A stretch of DNA of 64,000 nt from Temnopleurus reevesii (GCA_036244855.1 BQKZ01000438.1:45091-109090); one strand, 5' to 3'. Positions 13,140 through 27,640 are shown, counted from the stretch's first letter. Numbers and translations: made by a program. The notes: generated by a model not told the origin, from the sequence alone.

Positions 13140-14794
13140 GTGAGATTACTTTTCATTTTTCTTCAAATTTGTCCTGTTCTGAAGATGCAGAAGGAAGTTA
13201 TTTATTGTTCTGAATGAACACACAAAAATGTCTCATTGATTACCATTTCTAGGCAATTTGTAGTCCTGTATACAAGCCAATATTTTCACGTTTTGGGACC
13301 CGTTTGAAATGTTGGTGTGTTGTAGTTTTTGCATTTTGCATTTCTTTGCATTTTGGAAACTTATCTAGATTTCATACTTCAAGCTTACTCTTCATTTTTA
13401 GAAGAAAAAAAAGGAGAATGTCCAGACAGAAACCAAAAGTTCTTTCACCATTCTCCAACCAGGGTCGTCAAAAAGTAGGTTCACTTTGCCAAGCAAAGGG
13501 CTGAAACTTGTGGAGGAATCTTATTCTTTCTTTAAAAATAATAATTAAATAAAGTTCATCCAATAATGATACAGCCATTTTGACTAACTCAACTCTCTCG
13601 GCTTGGAATTAGAAAGTGAGGAGGAAAGAAAATGTTTTGCAAATGAAAGCCAAACCAAATTAGGGTGCAAAAAACAGGAGTTCTAATGACGGAATTGCAC
13701 TTCTCTTTCTGCGATTCAATTAAACAGTCTCCTCGGCGATGCATGTCGCAGATTGATTAAAACAAAGATTTTCTTGTGATTTGACATTGTTCCTTCAAGG
13801 CCATACAGAGTATTAATTTGGATAATCGAAGACAATTTGTGCAAAAGTAATAGAATCAATCGAATATCAGCTCTCCCAAGACGACATCTTCGACCTCTAA
13901 TGTATACCTGATTAGTAGAGCAACTTCAATGCTATGCCTTCATTATAATGCAATTTTCCCATTATCATTAGCATGTGAAGTCCCAGAAAAAATTATGCCA
14001 TGTGTCTTTTTTTCCAAACAAAACAACAATTGGAGCGCGCATTCGGTTGAGGGAGAACTTGTGGAAATATTAAAGGAGGCTAAAGGAAATTGGATCCATG
14101 TCGTGAATAATTGAATTTCCTGATGTACAAATTTGATACCTGCAAAGGTCGTAGGAAGAAGCAAGGAAAAGAAAAGCGGGGTTAAGGAAAAAGATGCCGG
14201 GGTGAAATAAAGAGAGGAAACAAAAACCTTCGCAGGCGCGATCAGGTAGAAGATGTAAAATCTGTTATTTTATTTCATCCGTCTGTAATGGAATAAAAAC
14301 CAGCTTTTAGCAGACCTGCAGAAAATACAGAGGGGAAGTATAGACAATTATTGCAGTTCAGGATCTCCCGTCGTCGAAATTATTTCTCCCCTCGCACTTT
14401 CTCTCTCCCTTCCTCTTGTTTTTCTCTGCCTCGAACATGCAAGCGTAGAAATCTTTAAGATGTTGCAAATTTCATTAAATGCGCCTGCTAGTCCACAAAT
14501 GGACTTTTTCTGGGCTTAACGGGCCAGATATCTGTAGATTATTAGATTTGAATTTGTATTTTGTGCATTTCTGCATGAGTATGTCGGTGTTTCTTGTACT
14601 TCTGTAGGTCAGAGGCGAAGACCGAGTTAACCGTTGATGATGGTGAACCAGGCATATCTAAAGACCGACTTTGACTAAGTGATTATTTAAATCCGCGAAG
14701 AAGAAATAATGTGGTTTACTTGAGATGTGCCCTTTATACTTTTTTCTAATCACACTTCTTTCTTATACTCTCACTCAATCTATTCTGGGCTGTA

Positions 14795-14934
14795 TAGTAT
14801 CTCTCCATCTTTCTTTCCCTCTTTCTCCCCCTACCCCTTTTTCCCTGCCGCTCTCTGATTCTGTCTCATCCTCTTCCATTTCACATCTCCTCTTCTACGC
14901 TCATTCCCGTTTACTTGCTCACTCTTCCTTTCCC

Positions 14935-14975
<41 letters not shown>

Positions 14976-15215
14976 ACCTCCCTATCTCTTCTTCTCTCTC
15001 CCCCATTGTCTCTCTTTCCCTTCCTCTCTCTCCCTCTCTGTCTCCCCCCCCCCTTTCTCCCTATCTCTCTCTTTTCTTCTCTCTCTCTCCCTTTCTCCCC
15101 CTCTCTCCCTCTCTCTCTCTCCCTCCCTTTATCTCTATCTGTCTCTTTTCTCCTCTCTCTCCCTCTTTCTCTCTCTCTTTATCTCCCTCTCTCTCTTTTC
15201 ATTTTCCATCTTGCC
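14795..15215. repeat. CT-rich tract with (TC)n core
   Basis: A pure (TC)n core at about 14,939-14,972 sits in a longer pyrimidine tract. Several overlapping Ser/Leu/Pro frames result and are artefacts. Confidence 0.9.
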
Positions 15216-16739
15216 TAGTTTAGTTGCCCCCTTTTTATATCACTTTGCTTTTAATATGTTACATGTAGGAAACAAGATATGAATTTTATGATATTCAAGT
15301 AAAGTAAAGTACTTTATCACATTAGAATTATGATTATACATATATGGCCTTCAAAACTAGACATTAAAAGTATAAAGGAATGACATTTTCTTAATTATAT
15401 TTGCTGGCAATTTAGGTTTATTTTTGGTATTCAGGAATTAATTTTTTTGTTATCATATGTTATGCAGACCTAGATATTTATTTTGTTATGTACATTATGA
15501 AGTTTGATTCTATGTATATGTAGGTCTATTCCATTTGAGGCACTTGCACAATTTTTTTTCAGGGGGGGGGCAAAGATAATTCATTCATGTTTACATTTTG
15601 TGTTGTTTCTCACCCAAAATCATTTCATATTATTGGTAATTTTCAACGTCAAATTGTCTTACATGTAGGTCGTTTCAATTTCATTGCCCGCATGAAATTT
15701 ACTTTGCACTCATCAAAAAGTGTGAGTATGTAGATTATACAAACAAAAAGTATACAAAATGACAAGTCGCTTCATACAATAATTGTAGCAAAAAAAATCT
15801 GTGGTGCACAATTTTTGTCATTACAAACCCATGTTTAAAAGCGCATAAAGTTGTAGAAGTCACTTTGAAAACATTCTTGAAAATTACTTGTTTCCTTTAA
15901 TTGATTTGAAGATTCCATGAGAAAAAAAAATCATAAAAGAGATATATCAGATTCTTAGCAGTCATCCAGTAAAAAATAGAAATATTCATTATCTAGAAAA
16001 ACAAACATTTATATGGGGGAATATCAAATTATTCAATTTTCCAGAAAATAATTGAATAAAGCATTGTGCAGTAATTGGGGATAGTTAACTAAATGGGATT
16101 GAATTCAAAGTCTTCATTGTACTCCGTTGAAAGAAAGATAAAGAGGTCCCACCCCATCCATCCTCATCATTTCATCCAGTATATGAAATTCTGAAGCCAT
16201 CCCATAATAGTCATTAATTTCTCTATGGTAACCCAAGCATTCCAATACACCCAGCATTCCGAATAGGGCATCGGATAGCCGCGGTGATGACGGCAAAAAA
16301 CTCACTAATTTATGGAATCCAGCACCCTTATCACCAATCAGCTTAGCCCGAGCCCCTATGAAAAATAATCTGATTATTCAAATTAGACGCAGAAAAATTG
16401 TCCCATACACCACCAGCAATAGCTTTACCTTTCCACTGATACACACACTCACACACACACACATCTAAATATTACACATGTTATGGACACACACTCAATT
16501 TCTCTCTTTTGTGTATCCATTAGCCATGTGCTATTTTGTGTGTCAGAATGAAATGTGTATATAGATCTATTAGCTTAGCTCAACCCCCTCATTTGCATAC
16601 TACACCAGTCATTTTAATGATGAAATATCCCAGTTTGTGTCCCTTTTTTTGATCATCCAAGGAGGGGAGGGTGGAATTTGTAGTATATCATGAGACACAT
16701 CCTCTCTCTGAAACAGCTGATCAGCTGGCTTTGTTGCCA

Positions 16740-17055
16740 TTTACAGAGTACACACGCTCCTAATGACTAGCACTCCTCACAACACAGACATACTTGACTG
16801 ACTTTGAGCTTAGCGAAGGATCTCCCCCTGCCGCACACTCTCCGGCGAGCTTGCCCGCGTGAAAGCATCGGACTTTCCCCAAGTTGACAGTACGCCTACT
16901 CATACTTGTACGGTGAAGTGTACCGGGGGAAAAAGGAGATCGGGAGACACTCTTTTCTATTGTATTGTCCGCACGTGTGCTTGTTTCACTCGTGAACCCT
17001 TCGTGTTTGATAGGTTCAGGTGGACAGCACTCGGGAGATAGATAGATAACCTGGT
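16740..17055 (+). promoter_or_regulatory. Possible promoter or leader exon (weak)
   Basis: This block is richer in G+C and CpG than its AT-rich surroundings. It lacks homopolymer runs and ends in a donor-like AACCTG|GTGAAT at 17,050-17,056. It lies upstream of the castor start exon on the same strand. It could be a transcription start with an untranslated first exon, or a conserved enhancer. I see no convincing TATA or initiator assignment. Confidence 0.2.
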
Positions 17056-19660
17056 GAATGGATTGAACTTGAATTGGAAACATTTTCTGCTGCTTTTCTC
17101 TATTTTTGGACTGGGTTTTTCCACTTTAGTTGATACCCTGGTTTTCATCCTGAAAAAGGTATTTATTGTAATATTTCTTATTTTCACTTTCAGTTTCTTA
17201 TATTACTGGATCTTGCCTTGTATGTATCCACAAAATAATGTAACCTTCTATTACATATACAGGAAATGTCTTGACTATTAGCAACATGTATTCTATTCAA
17301 TGTTTTGAAGTACTCTTTTATAAATGTTAGAAACAAATTTAAAAAGAAATTATTTTGAACTTTTGAATATTGTGTTCAAAATGTTCAGGCTTCTATTTTT
17401 TCTAATGAATGTGTATGATGAATTTATTTTCATGTAAGAATATAATTCTTCTCAACTGTTTATAAGGTCTTATCTCAAAATAAAGGTAAAACTGAAATTG
17501 AATAGTTTGATTTGTATTTTCTTTTGTGTTCAAAACTTTTTAGATCACTTTTGAAAGATTATTTAAATGCAAAGATACTTCTTATTTCTATATTAATAAT
17601 TTTTTGGACTGAAAGAGAAAAGGTTTTGCCTGATTTTGTATTTCAAATTTCTGGAAACATGACAATAAATTCATCTCAATTGAGCACACTTTGTGAAGAT
17701 ATAAGTGACATTGAAGAAAAAAACTGAAAACTTGCGTATCAAAGTTCACATGTATTGTATAGAGAGAAAAAAGAATAATTGAATCTTTGATAATCATATA
17801 TGAAGTACATCTCATTTTTGGTGAATATTTGCATTATAACAACTGAGAATACAATCCTACCAAATTATAGTGGCGTTTTTCAGAACTGTCATTTCTACTA
17901 TATACAGTTTGTAAATTCATATACATTGTACGTGTACATACTGACATGGGAATGTCAACTCAAACTGCAGTTTAGTGACATTATTAAGTACGGATGGTAC
18001 ATGCAAAGTACATTTATACCAGCAAAACTGATAACTTTTAGTCCTGATATTTCCCCAATTAGTCCTATTTTTAATAGTATCTTAATGAATGACTCAGGAT
18101 GCTATAAATTCTGTATCAGGGCATGTCTTTATTTGAGGGCTTTTTTGTGTGGTTTAGTCATTGACAGGTAAAGAAAAGCAAGCTTTAGGTAAAAGGTTGT
18201 CCACAAATATTTGCTCAAGGATTTTAGATCAGTCTGTCCAATTTTGCCAAAGTTTGTTTGGTAATGTCTTGAGGAGAAAGAAAACGGCCTTGATGGGAGT
18301 TTGATAGTTTGTTCAAAAACAGTTCTTGTTTATTGCTTTGTTCATGTGATTGACTTGATACAGGATATTTACTCATTAATTAGGCAAAAATATATTGTTT
18401 GGTTGCGCTGGATTGCTATTTTAAGAAATGACATGGGTAAATTTTTGCAAAAATATTTTGGGTATAATTTTTTTTGGGGGGAAAATAGGATTGAGAAGGG
18501 AGTGAAAAGCTGAAGAATATCTGAAACTGACTTCTAAGTTTGCATTTCACATGGTCATCTATAATTTTACTCTGATACATTTTTAATTTTAGCGTAAAGT
18601 GTTAACGAAAATTTCATTTTCAGAGGGAGATTTGGTTTGAACTAATTTGTCTACCAAAGAAATATTGTATTTCCAGCACAAATACTGAAGTTTGGTATCC
18701 TGACTCAAATTACCATATCAAAGACACATTTCACATTTTTTTCTTATCTATTTATATTGAAGATTGAGAAATAAAATGTTTCATCTCTCTACTTACATGT
18801 AGGCCTATCCCTTTATCTTTCTTGTGATATTAGACAAGACATAACTACATGTATATATCGGATTATTGTTATAATACATTCTTAAAATATGTTTGAATTG
18901 TATTATTATCTCCTTTGACATCCGTCCTAAATTTACAATGAACACAATAGTCTTAGGTGTGTATATAATAACCATTGTGATCTTTCAATGTATTTTAAAC
19001 AATGATAAGTAAAAAAAAAAAAAAAAAGTAACAATAATAAAACAATTGCATTTATATATTGATGTGCTGCATTGCTATGGGAACCACTATTAAACAAAAC
19101 CTTTTGGAGAGAACCATTTCTATAATATTGAAGCAATTAAGGTCAATTTTGATATTATCATCTAAAGGTGTAAGGAACTTTTTTGTTTGTTCTAGACAAA
19201 GCATTGCCATAGTAACCGCATGTTTCTCAAAAGTCGTGTGAAGTGAACTTCTCCCACAATTTTGGAGCCATTGAAATCAAATTTAGTAGGTATTATAGTG
19301 TTGAGGTATAGATGTGAAAAACCTGTTTTGTGCTTGTCAGCCAAAGCATCACCATGGTTACAATGAATTTAGCCAAAACCTTGAGAATCAAATAATAACA
19401 TCCACATCATTCAAGTAAAAGGATCGATATACAGGCCCAAGGTTTTTTTAAACATCGCTTGTACAGGAAAACATGTATTCTTCATCCTTAATGATAATTA
19501 TGGCTCTTTATTCTCTCTTTTCTTTTCTTTTCATAAGGTGAAAATTATTACTTTTTTGTTCTGTTTCACCATAAAGATTGTATGATAATTTATAATCTTT
19601 AAAGAATGGTACAAAATCAAATAAACTGCCTCAAATTTATCTTTGTTTGGTGTTTCACCA

Positions 19661-19760
19661 GTATATTTCCTTGAACTAAAGAATGGCATAAAGAATGATA
19701 TAAAGAATCATTTTACTGTACTCATTTTTAGTATATTTCCTTGAACAAAAGAATGGCAGT
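19661..19760 (+). repeat. Local direct duplication, 70-bp period
   Basis: GTATATTTCCTTGAAC plus the following aaagaatggca appears at 19,661 and again at 19,731. This is a recent two-copy local duplication with no coding content. Confidence 0.6.
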
Positions 19761-21919
19761 ACTCATTTTTTTCAGAACAAAGAAATATGTATTGCACATC
19801 TTAGTTTATTGGTAAAACAATTACAATCAAGAAAATTGTATCAAATCTGCAGGCACAGAACATAGCAATAAATGAAGTAGCAATATTTCAAAGCTATTCC
19901 AGCGGTATATATGAAATATCAAATTACATCGTCTCCAATTGAAAAATGGCAATTCTTGTCCACATGAACTTTAGGTAGGCTGTTATTTCAAGACCACATA
20001 AATCTTGTTGTTTTCTTATTTCTCCTGGCCAGTCAAGCAATGATCAAAAGACAAGTTTATTGAATTTGTCTGATTCTTGCTGGGCTGGCCATGGACAATA
20101 AACAATTTGTCTTTTAACAATTCACAATTTGCATCGATGGGCATTCGTCTTGTGGTGAGTTGGACTCTGTTGATGTAGGAGTTTTCCTTGTCATATCAAG
20201 CGGGACAAGATAAAAAAAAATCGACATTGATTGTAAATTGTCTTTGAGAGAGGGACACACTTTGGGATATTTTTTTGCCTCTTAGATTCTTTCTCCCCAA
20301 TTACAAGAAAAAAACAAAACCGCCAATCCTGAACAATTTCATATATTGTAAACCTGGATGGGTTAACATTTAAACTATCTTTGACTATTCGATTGTACTT
20401 TTTTAAAGACATAAACAGGGTCATAGAAGAAAGAATTTGGATATAAGCATGAAAATAAAGGGCTATATTTCCAATGATAGGTCTCATCGGCAAATGCATT
20501 GCCGCAATGGTCGGTGAAATGAGCATCAGAATGTGTGTTTGTATAGGGTCAAATGAGCAGGAGCAAATAGCCGTGGAAATCATCAATTTGCTCAATATTT
20601 TATCACTCCCATTCCAGAGTAAAATGGAGAAAGAGAGATCAGGGAGTTTGAGAATAAATGTGAGAGAACGAGTAGGAGATAGAGATGGAGAAATGATGTA
20701 GGGAGATAGAAGGGTGGTGTAGGGGAATTATGAGATGGAATATAAAGTATAAGAGATGGAAGGACTGAAAATAGAGGATTATTCAAATAGCAATGCTGTG
20801 CTCTTTCATGCATGGAATTTGGAATTGCCTGTATTGGTCACCAATTAGTATATGGCACTAGTCTTTGGAAATAGATCATTTTCAGATGTATGGTATTAAA
20901 TGCATGCAAGTGCATAAAACTTGTATTGATACCTTTTTATTCTCATATTGATACCTTTTTATTTTCATGCAATAAATCAGCCTATGAATAAATTTGTTAA
21001 CATATTTTAGAAGACAATGCTTTTAGACAGATATACCGTAGATAGGGATCTATATTCAGAAGGGAAATTGCTTTTTCTGCTTACAGGGTCTGCAAGTGTA
21101 AACTAGTGGTTCAAATTTCACCTCTGCAAGTATTTGATACTGATAGTTTATGAAGCAGACGTAATGTTGGAGCTAGTTGAAGATTGTCAGATTGCCTGTG
21201 CTTCAATGATAGCCTTTGTCTCCATGCAATTTGTGAAGTATGTATGGACTGAGGGTAGATTTGGTTATTTTGGTGCATTTCTTAGTTGTGAAGGAATAGG
21301 ACAAAAATGTTCTCAACATTAGAAAGCTATTCAAATGAGACCGTAAATGCAGAAATATTACTTAAAAATCTTAATAGTTATTTAAAGTTTTTTTAAGAAA
21401 TTGTTATCGCCACGCTACTTAATATGATCAATCGTGTCTGTTGACAAAGACTAGTTGGACATTTTGGGTAACCCCCTATTGCTCCAAGGGGCCTTTGTTT
21501 CCCCCAGGTCATTGACCTCTGAGGTATTGTACAGCCCTGGAGTGGGAGGGACATCTCAATCCTTACTTGGATATCAGCTGTCAAATTCTTCAATAGATTG
21601 GTTTCTATTTCAGAAAGTCGTCCTTAAAATTCCCAAATAAGGAAAATTTTGGATTTCTCACAGGAGATTTTGTTTCTATTTTGGGGAAGAATTTAGATTC
21701 AGTGTACAATTTGTACTGATGTAAGATTTTTTTTTATTGTCCTATCTGATTGAGAAAGTTTTCATATATATATGATATGAAGTTTTTTTTTTGTTTCAAA
21801 TCTAATCTTTCACATTCTTTGGTTTTGAAAAAATTCTGTAAATTATTTATATTTCACAGAAGAGGATGTTGACCAAAATATCTGTAACAAGTATGATTGT
21901 GAAATTGTGACATTCTTTT

Positions 21920-22058
21920 GGGGGTGTTGTTCAAAATCAACTGCAAATCAACTGCACCTTTTTACACGCATTTTCTTTCGCGCATGTCACAAGACGCGCA
22001 TTAAACAATTATTTTTATTGGCATTTTCTGATCAACTGAACTTTTGAACAACACCCCC
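21920..22058 (+). mobile_element. MITE, GGGGGTGTTG family, copy 2
   Basis: The termini are well preserved: GGGGGTGTTGTTCAAAATCA on the left and TTTTGAACAACACCCCC on the right. The core contains CACGCATTTTCTTTCGCGCA and CAAGACGCGCATTAAAC. About 139 bp, slightly shorter than the other two copies through internal deletion. No coding capacity. Confidence 0.8.
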
Positions 22059-25000
22059 TTAGTCTAGAGTACTGGGAGAATTTAGAATATATTCACAAAA
22101 TGTGGTATTTGGGATTCAATTTGGGATTTTTTTTTTGTTGTTGGTTGTTCACAAGATACAAGTTGGGGGCCTACATTGTACATACTATCCCAGACAAATG
22201 ACATAATTTGCTAATTCAAGAGCTTTGGTTAACATTCCTTGCAGTTTCTTAGAAAATAGTTCAGGTCACCTTTCCCAAGTTTGCGGTAGATTTCTCTTCA
22301 AGATCCCTATCCACAATGACCATAAATAACTACTGAAATTACTCTTTTTGCCCGCATCATCATTCAATTGGAGCCATTTAGTCAAATGAGCTTGCAAAAC
22401 TTGTGTGAATTAACCCCTAATTACTCCAGACCTTCGTGGAAAAAAAGTCAAGAAAGGAGAAAAAATACAGGTGTTGGCAATATCTCGAGTAAACAGTAAT
22501 ATCGTAATGAGTTGTTCATTAGCATGCAGTGGGACGAGTTAGGATTTTCGGTTGAAATTTGTGCGAAAATGTTGGAGACATGAGGTGGCAAGCCGTCGAT
22601 GTAAATACCCCCTGACTGACACGCTCCTTCTAATAATTCCAACAAGGGTGGATTTCCTACCGAAAATTATGCGATAAATGGTCAATTTCCCCTCCTTTCC
22701 AATAAACACCTCATTCCTACCTAACCTAATTTACAGCTTGCAAAGTCTCACAATTAGTCACCAGATTCCAACATTTTGAAGGGTTTTTGTTCTGCCTTAA
22801 TCCAAAAAGGAAGGGCGGACTGCTTTTTGCCCAAATTGGACATGGGGTTATCAAGCTTGTCTCTGTTTTGGGAATCTGTAATTGGGAAACTGTGCAAGGA
22901 AAATCGGGTTTCCTGCCAGTAACAAATTCAGGTTTAAAAGAACACTTCCTTTTTGTGTGAAATGTACAAAACAGACTTTCTCAAGACATGTGATCAAATG
23001 CAGTTATCAAAATAATGATGCGAAGAACATATTTCAAGGATTTCTTCTCCATTATGATATTAAAATTCTAGACCCTGGTTATACTTCCATTGCAGGAAAT
23101 AGGATATCACTTTACAATGTAATCCAACATGTGATTATGAAAAAACACATTTCTGCTATTTTTAATTGCAAAAACATTGAAAATCAGCATTTATTGCAGA
23201 TATACCAAGTGTCCCGTTTCCACCTTTTAATTCAATCTGGTGATATTCAAGACCGATGTTTTAACAATATATTTTTCTTCCTTGTTCTTGAGGTCAATCG
23301 ATACTATCTTCTTGTACTCTGATTTCCAGAGTGACATGCAATTGATTAATAATGTAGTTTCAAGCAATCCAAAGCACATACACATAGACTACCCACAAAT
23401 TGGTAATACCAATAATTATTCACGAAAAGCCTTCCTTGATTACCATCAGTTTGTGTTCTCTAATCTTTAGTGTACACATTTATGTCCATTTTTGCCAGTC
23501 ATGGATGGATTCATCAATTTTAGAGCTAATAGATGCAAGTCCATGGAGACGCTTGGTCATTTGCTCAGAGCTTTGCCTCAAATTACGGGGGATTTGGACC
23601 GTTCTTTCTACTGGTAGTATCAAGTTTGTAAAATTTGCCTGTAATGCCAGAATTTCTCGACATTTTATGCGATTATGTAATGGTCATATGGCTGCCAAAT
23701 GGGCATGTGATTGTGTGACCAGCCTTTTCATATCTGAGTATTCATAAAAATCTGGAGGTGTAAATTTGCTGTTGATGCCCCGTTTCCTTTGTTTTTGATG
23801 ACACACAGACTCATGCTAAATACCAAATGAACTCTTTTTGTTAAAATTCCTCAGGGCTTGTGTACTTCATGCACCCCCAAAATAAACTGTTAATTAGTTG
23901 TTTTTTAATCTTCATTTGCATGTACAGTGTAAAGTTTTAGACCACAATCTTAAATTTTGTCCCGAATCTAAATTCTATCACGATCCATGCAGCTGTCTGA
24001 ATTTCATTAATGATTGAAAAGTTTAATCACTTAAATAAAGGCAAATTTATTTTTTCAAGTGTTTTGTGTGATAAGATAAATGAACAATAAGTGAAAGATT
24101 TTTGGCAAAAACATTCACAAAATTAGTACAATGAATTCATATTTCTCACCATTTTTGTGTAATTAAGTTGATATGCATAAAATTAGTGTGCTTCAAAATG
24201 GGGCATGGTGCTAAGTTGCTTGATAATCATTCAAACTTCAACATTCATCTATTGAGGCTTTCGGGCTATCATTTCTTTAATTTTCAGAATTATGAGCGAT
24301 ATTTGGACATTAATTTTAAATTACAAACTCAATTGTTCATTTTTTTTGTTGAAATGTAACATATAGTACCAGCACTTTTTGATATACCCTTGTTTATATG
24401 AGGGTTTTTGTAATAGTCATTTTATTACAGAGGACACTATTTTTTGTTTGTTTTTTGATAACACAATATGCCACTTTTATGGTAATGTTTCTATTGTTTC
24501 AACCATATGCTCTATTATCATTTTTCTCAATACGTACAATTACATATAGTGTACATTAGATGCATTTCCAGTAAAAGATATATCATAACAGAATCTGTTT
24601 TAACAAATTTTCTCTTTTAGGACAATATCCACTATGATCTTCTATAGTGTCGACTATTTTTAAGTGTATAATTACACCAATGTATCAGAGTAGAAATACT
24701 TCTTTTTACTTACAAGGCGGCTCTTTTCATTTTTCCCTCCTGAAAAGTAGCCACCATAATATGAACATTTTTGCTAGCTATTTTTGGAACTCATGAGGGC
24801 TATTTCTAAGGTTTAGCGGGTTAATTGCTCTTTGCTCTTGTCTATTGTCTACATTAAACTACGATATAAACATGTAGCATCACTATGAATTGATTTTTTT
24901 TTAAAGTTTATAAATCACCCAGCGGTATTTTTCAATTAAATTTGGGGAATTTAAAGCATATCTTCAATGATGTTTTCCTGTGGAACATACCATATACTCT

Positions 25001-25107
25001 TGCTCCCCTGCCGGAGTAGCGGGTAGAGGGAGGATCTCGTTCCCGTCCTATGAAAATCTGGAATATCTAAGGAAAGTTATTTGGTTCTTAAAGAAAATTA
25101 ATTTCTT

Positions 25108-25795
25108 AGTATGCTTTTTTGTTGTCTTCTTTCCTCTTATCTTTTCTCTGATTCATCTTTTCCATATTAATATTGATCTCTATGGTACATCTTTAATTTC
25201 ATCCCAGATTTCTCTCTCTCTCTCTTCTTTCTCTTTTCCACTTTTAATCTCTCATTTGTGCTGCATCAGAGAGCATTGCTCTTCCTCACATTTTGTTTTT
25301 AGTATGCTTTTTCTCTCTTCTTTCCTCTTATCTATATCTTTACTTTTTCATATGCTATTGATCATCTTAAATTTTATTGCAGATATCTCTCTCTCTCTCT
25401 CGCTCTCGCTCTTCTTTCTCTATTCCACTTTTAATCTCGTCATTTATGCTGCATCAGAAGCACTATTCTTCCTCATATTTTTTTTTATTTCTTCTTTCCT
25501 CTTATTTATTCTACTCTTTTACTTTTTCATATTGCTATTGATCATCTTAAATTTCATCCCAGATTTCTCTCTTTCTCTTTCTTCTTTCTCTTTTCCACTT
25601 TCAATCTCTCATTTGTGCTGCATCAGAAGCACTATTCTTCCTCATATTTTTTCTTTATTCTTTCCTCTTATTTATTCTACTCTTTTACTTTTTCATATTG
25701 CTATTGATCATCATCAATTTAATCCCAGTTTTCCCTCTCTCTCACCATCTCTCATCAATACTGCATCAGTGGCGCTGCTCCACCTAGCAGAGTCT
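25108..25795 (+). repeat. Four-copy minisatellite, period about 165-190 bp
   Basis: The landmark cttctttcctctta recurs near 25,126, 25,317, 25,491 and 25,658. Each copy continues through a cattttt/ttgatc segment, a (TC)n run and a TGCATCAGA block. The periods shorten from about 191 to 174 to 167 bp. The 272-codon open frame spanning the array exists because the unit is poor in stop codons. It is hydrophobic and Ser-rich with no family resemblance, so I do not call it a gene. Confidence 0.8.
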
Positions 25796-26809
25796 TAGGA
25801 TGTTTCTAGAGTCGAGAGCACCCAAATATGGAGAGGGGTCGCCGGGAAGAATGCGGTGGAAATAGAGTGTTGGAAGTTTGAGGGGGAAAGTAGGTCAACT
25901 AGGGGCAATAGGGTGTTTATTGTGGGTGATTGAAGTGAGTGATGAATGGGGTGGAATGGGTTAAGATACCATGTTTATTGAAAACTTTGTGAGTGATGGC
26001 TTGTCAGAGTTCTTTGCGTTGAACTGATATAGGGGATATCATTCTTATCTGATTTGAGAAATACAATTGAATGTATTAATTGTATGGAATTTTATTTTCA
26101 CTTTTTGATATTTTTGTTGTAGTATTATATGAACATGTGTATTATAGGGTGGCCTAGGAATGTATATATAAAACATCAAAAGTAAACCTCCAAATTTAAG
26201 TGATAATTGGATTGAACAATGTTAGTAACACGATTGTAATCGTTAATGGTAATATTTTGAAAGGAAAGGAATCTAGATCATTTCAATTCAAACCCATAAC
26301 ATGTTCAAAATAAACTCCTACAGTATCTTCTAATTGTGACACAGCCATTTCTATTTTTATTTATTTATGTTTTTTGATGTGTCAACAATATTTTCCAACA
26401 AATTAACAGCATAATTATAGATACTTGAAATAAAAATGCAGTTATATTAAATACATTTTTTGGTTACAACACGTTGATTTTATAATTGATAATGAATTGT
26501 GCATTTTTAAAAGGAAAACTGCTTTCATGCGTCCAGTATAACACAAATACTGTATTTTTAATGCATCAATGCTCCACTGATTTACAGACATAGCAAGTCA
26601 TTCTGCATGGAGGATAGAGAAAATATTATTAATCAAATTTAATTTCGAAAGTTGAAACATCCTTGAAATAAACAATATAGATCAAATTTGCAATTTTCAT
26701 ATATATGGAGGACTCTAATTTGGTGAATAATTTCATTTTCACTGATCGGGAGCCATCAACATCATTTTGATTATGTGGAAATGGAAAAAGCAAATTAGAA
26801 ATGGAAGAG

Positions 26810-27074
26810 ACAAAGATATTGGTATTCATGAGAGGGGTAAAGAGAAGGGGAGAGATAGAGTGAGGAAAAGACATATAGGAAGGAGGAGAGAGGGAGAGAG
26901 GGGGGTATGAGGGTTTCTTTATGTGTTTTATTTTGTGGGGATGTGGGTGTGCGTGAACTTAAATTAGATACAAAAGGGTTGATAGAAGAGGACAGAAGAT
27001 TGGAGGGAGAGGATTGTAAAATATGTAGCAAAGTAGGAAGATAAAGAGTAGAAAAAAGAGAATAAGGAAGTGTG

Positions 27075-27110
<36 letters not shown>

Positions 27111-27250
27111 TGAGAGAGAGAGAGAGTGAGAGAGTGGGGGGAGGGGGTGCAGTATGCATGCATGAAAGAAAAAAACTGGATGGAGAGTGAAAAAAAGAGA
27201 GGGAGTGGAAGATAAACGAGAGACAGGACTGAAGGGATATGAGGAGCAGA
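26810..27250. repeat. Purine-rich tract with (TG)n core
   Basis: A clean (TG)n run occupies about 27,077-27,108 and is followed by (GA)n. GA-rich sequence flanks both sides. Minus-strand frames reading His-Thr repeats are artefacts. Confidence 0.9.
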
Positions 27251-27419
27251 TAAATAAACTTTTAAAACCTAAATAAGGAGAACAAAGGAAAATGGAATAT
27301 ATATAGAGAGAGGTTTATAGAAGAATGAAAGGTATGTATTAGAACAAAGAAATTGTTTAATACAAAGACAAAAAATTGTGTCAGAATGAGAGCCTTAAAG
27401 ATAACAATTAACTTCCCCT

Positions 27420-27640
27420 ACAGTACATTCATTATTTCCAGCATATGTTTCTTTCATTAGCTATTTCTAATTAAAACCCCATTTTATGAGTTATTTGCAT
27501 ATGAAATTTATCTCACTCAGAAAAGCAGGCTTTTTATCAATTTAAACCGTGAGGTTCGTAGCACTAATTGCCCTCACTCAATGAAGGCCATAATGCGTTA
27601 ATTAAGAACGCTTTCTTTCCACTTTGAAGCGTTGAAAAAA
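27420..27640. promoter_or_regulatory. Candidate enhancer block with homeodomain/POU-type sites
   Basis: Within about 200 bp there are CTAATTAAAA (27,467), TTTTATGAG (27,483), an octamer-like ATTTGCAT (27,493-27,500), CACTAATTG (27,562) and GTTAATTAAG (27,598). These are typical cores for homeodomain and POU factors. The block lacks low-complexity sequence. AT-rich DNA produces such cores by chance, so the call is tentative. Confidence 0.25.

Noticed and set aside
14725..15282. 185-codon plus-strand frame
   Set aside because: Product of a (CT)n tract.
22882..23322. 146-codon frame
   Set aside because: Has Cys/His residues but no zinc-finger spacing, no homologue recognised, AT-rich context without splice signals.
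24980..25798. 272-codon open frame
   Set aside because: Spans a four-copy minisatellite, hydrophobic and Ser-rich, with no family resemblance or splice context.
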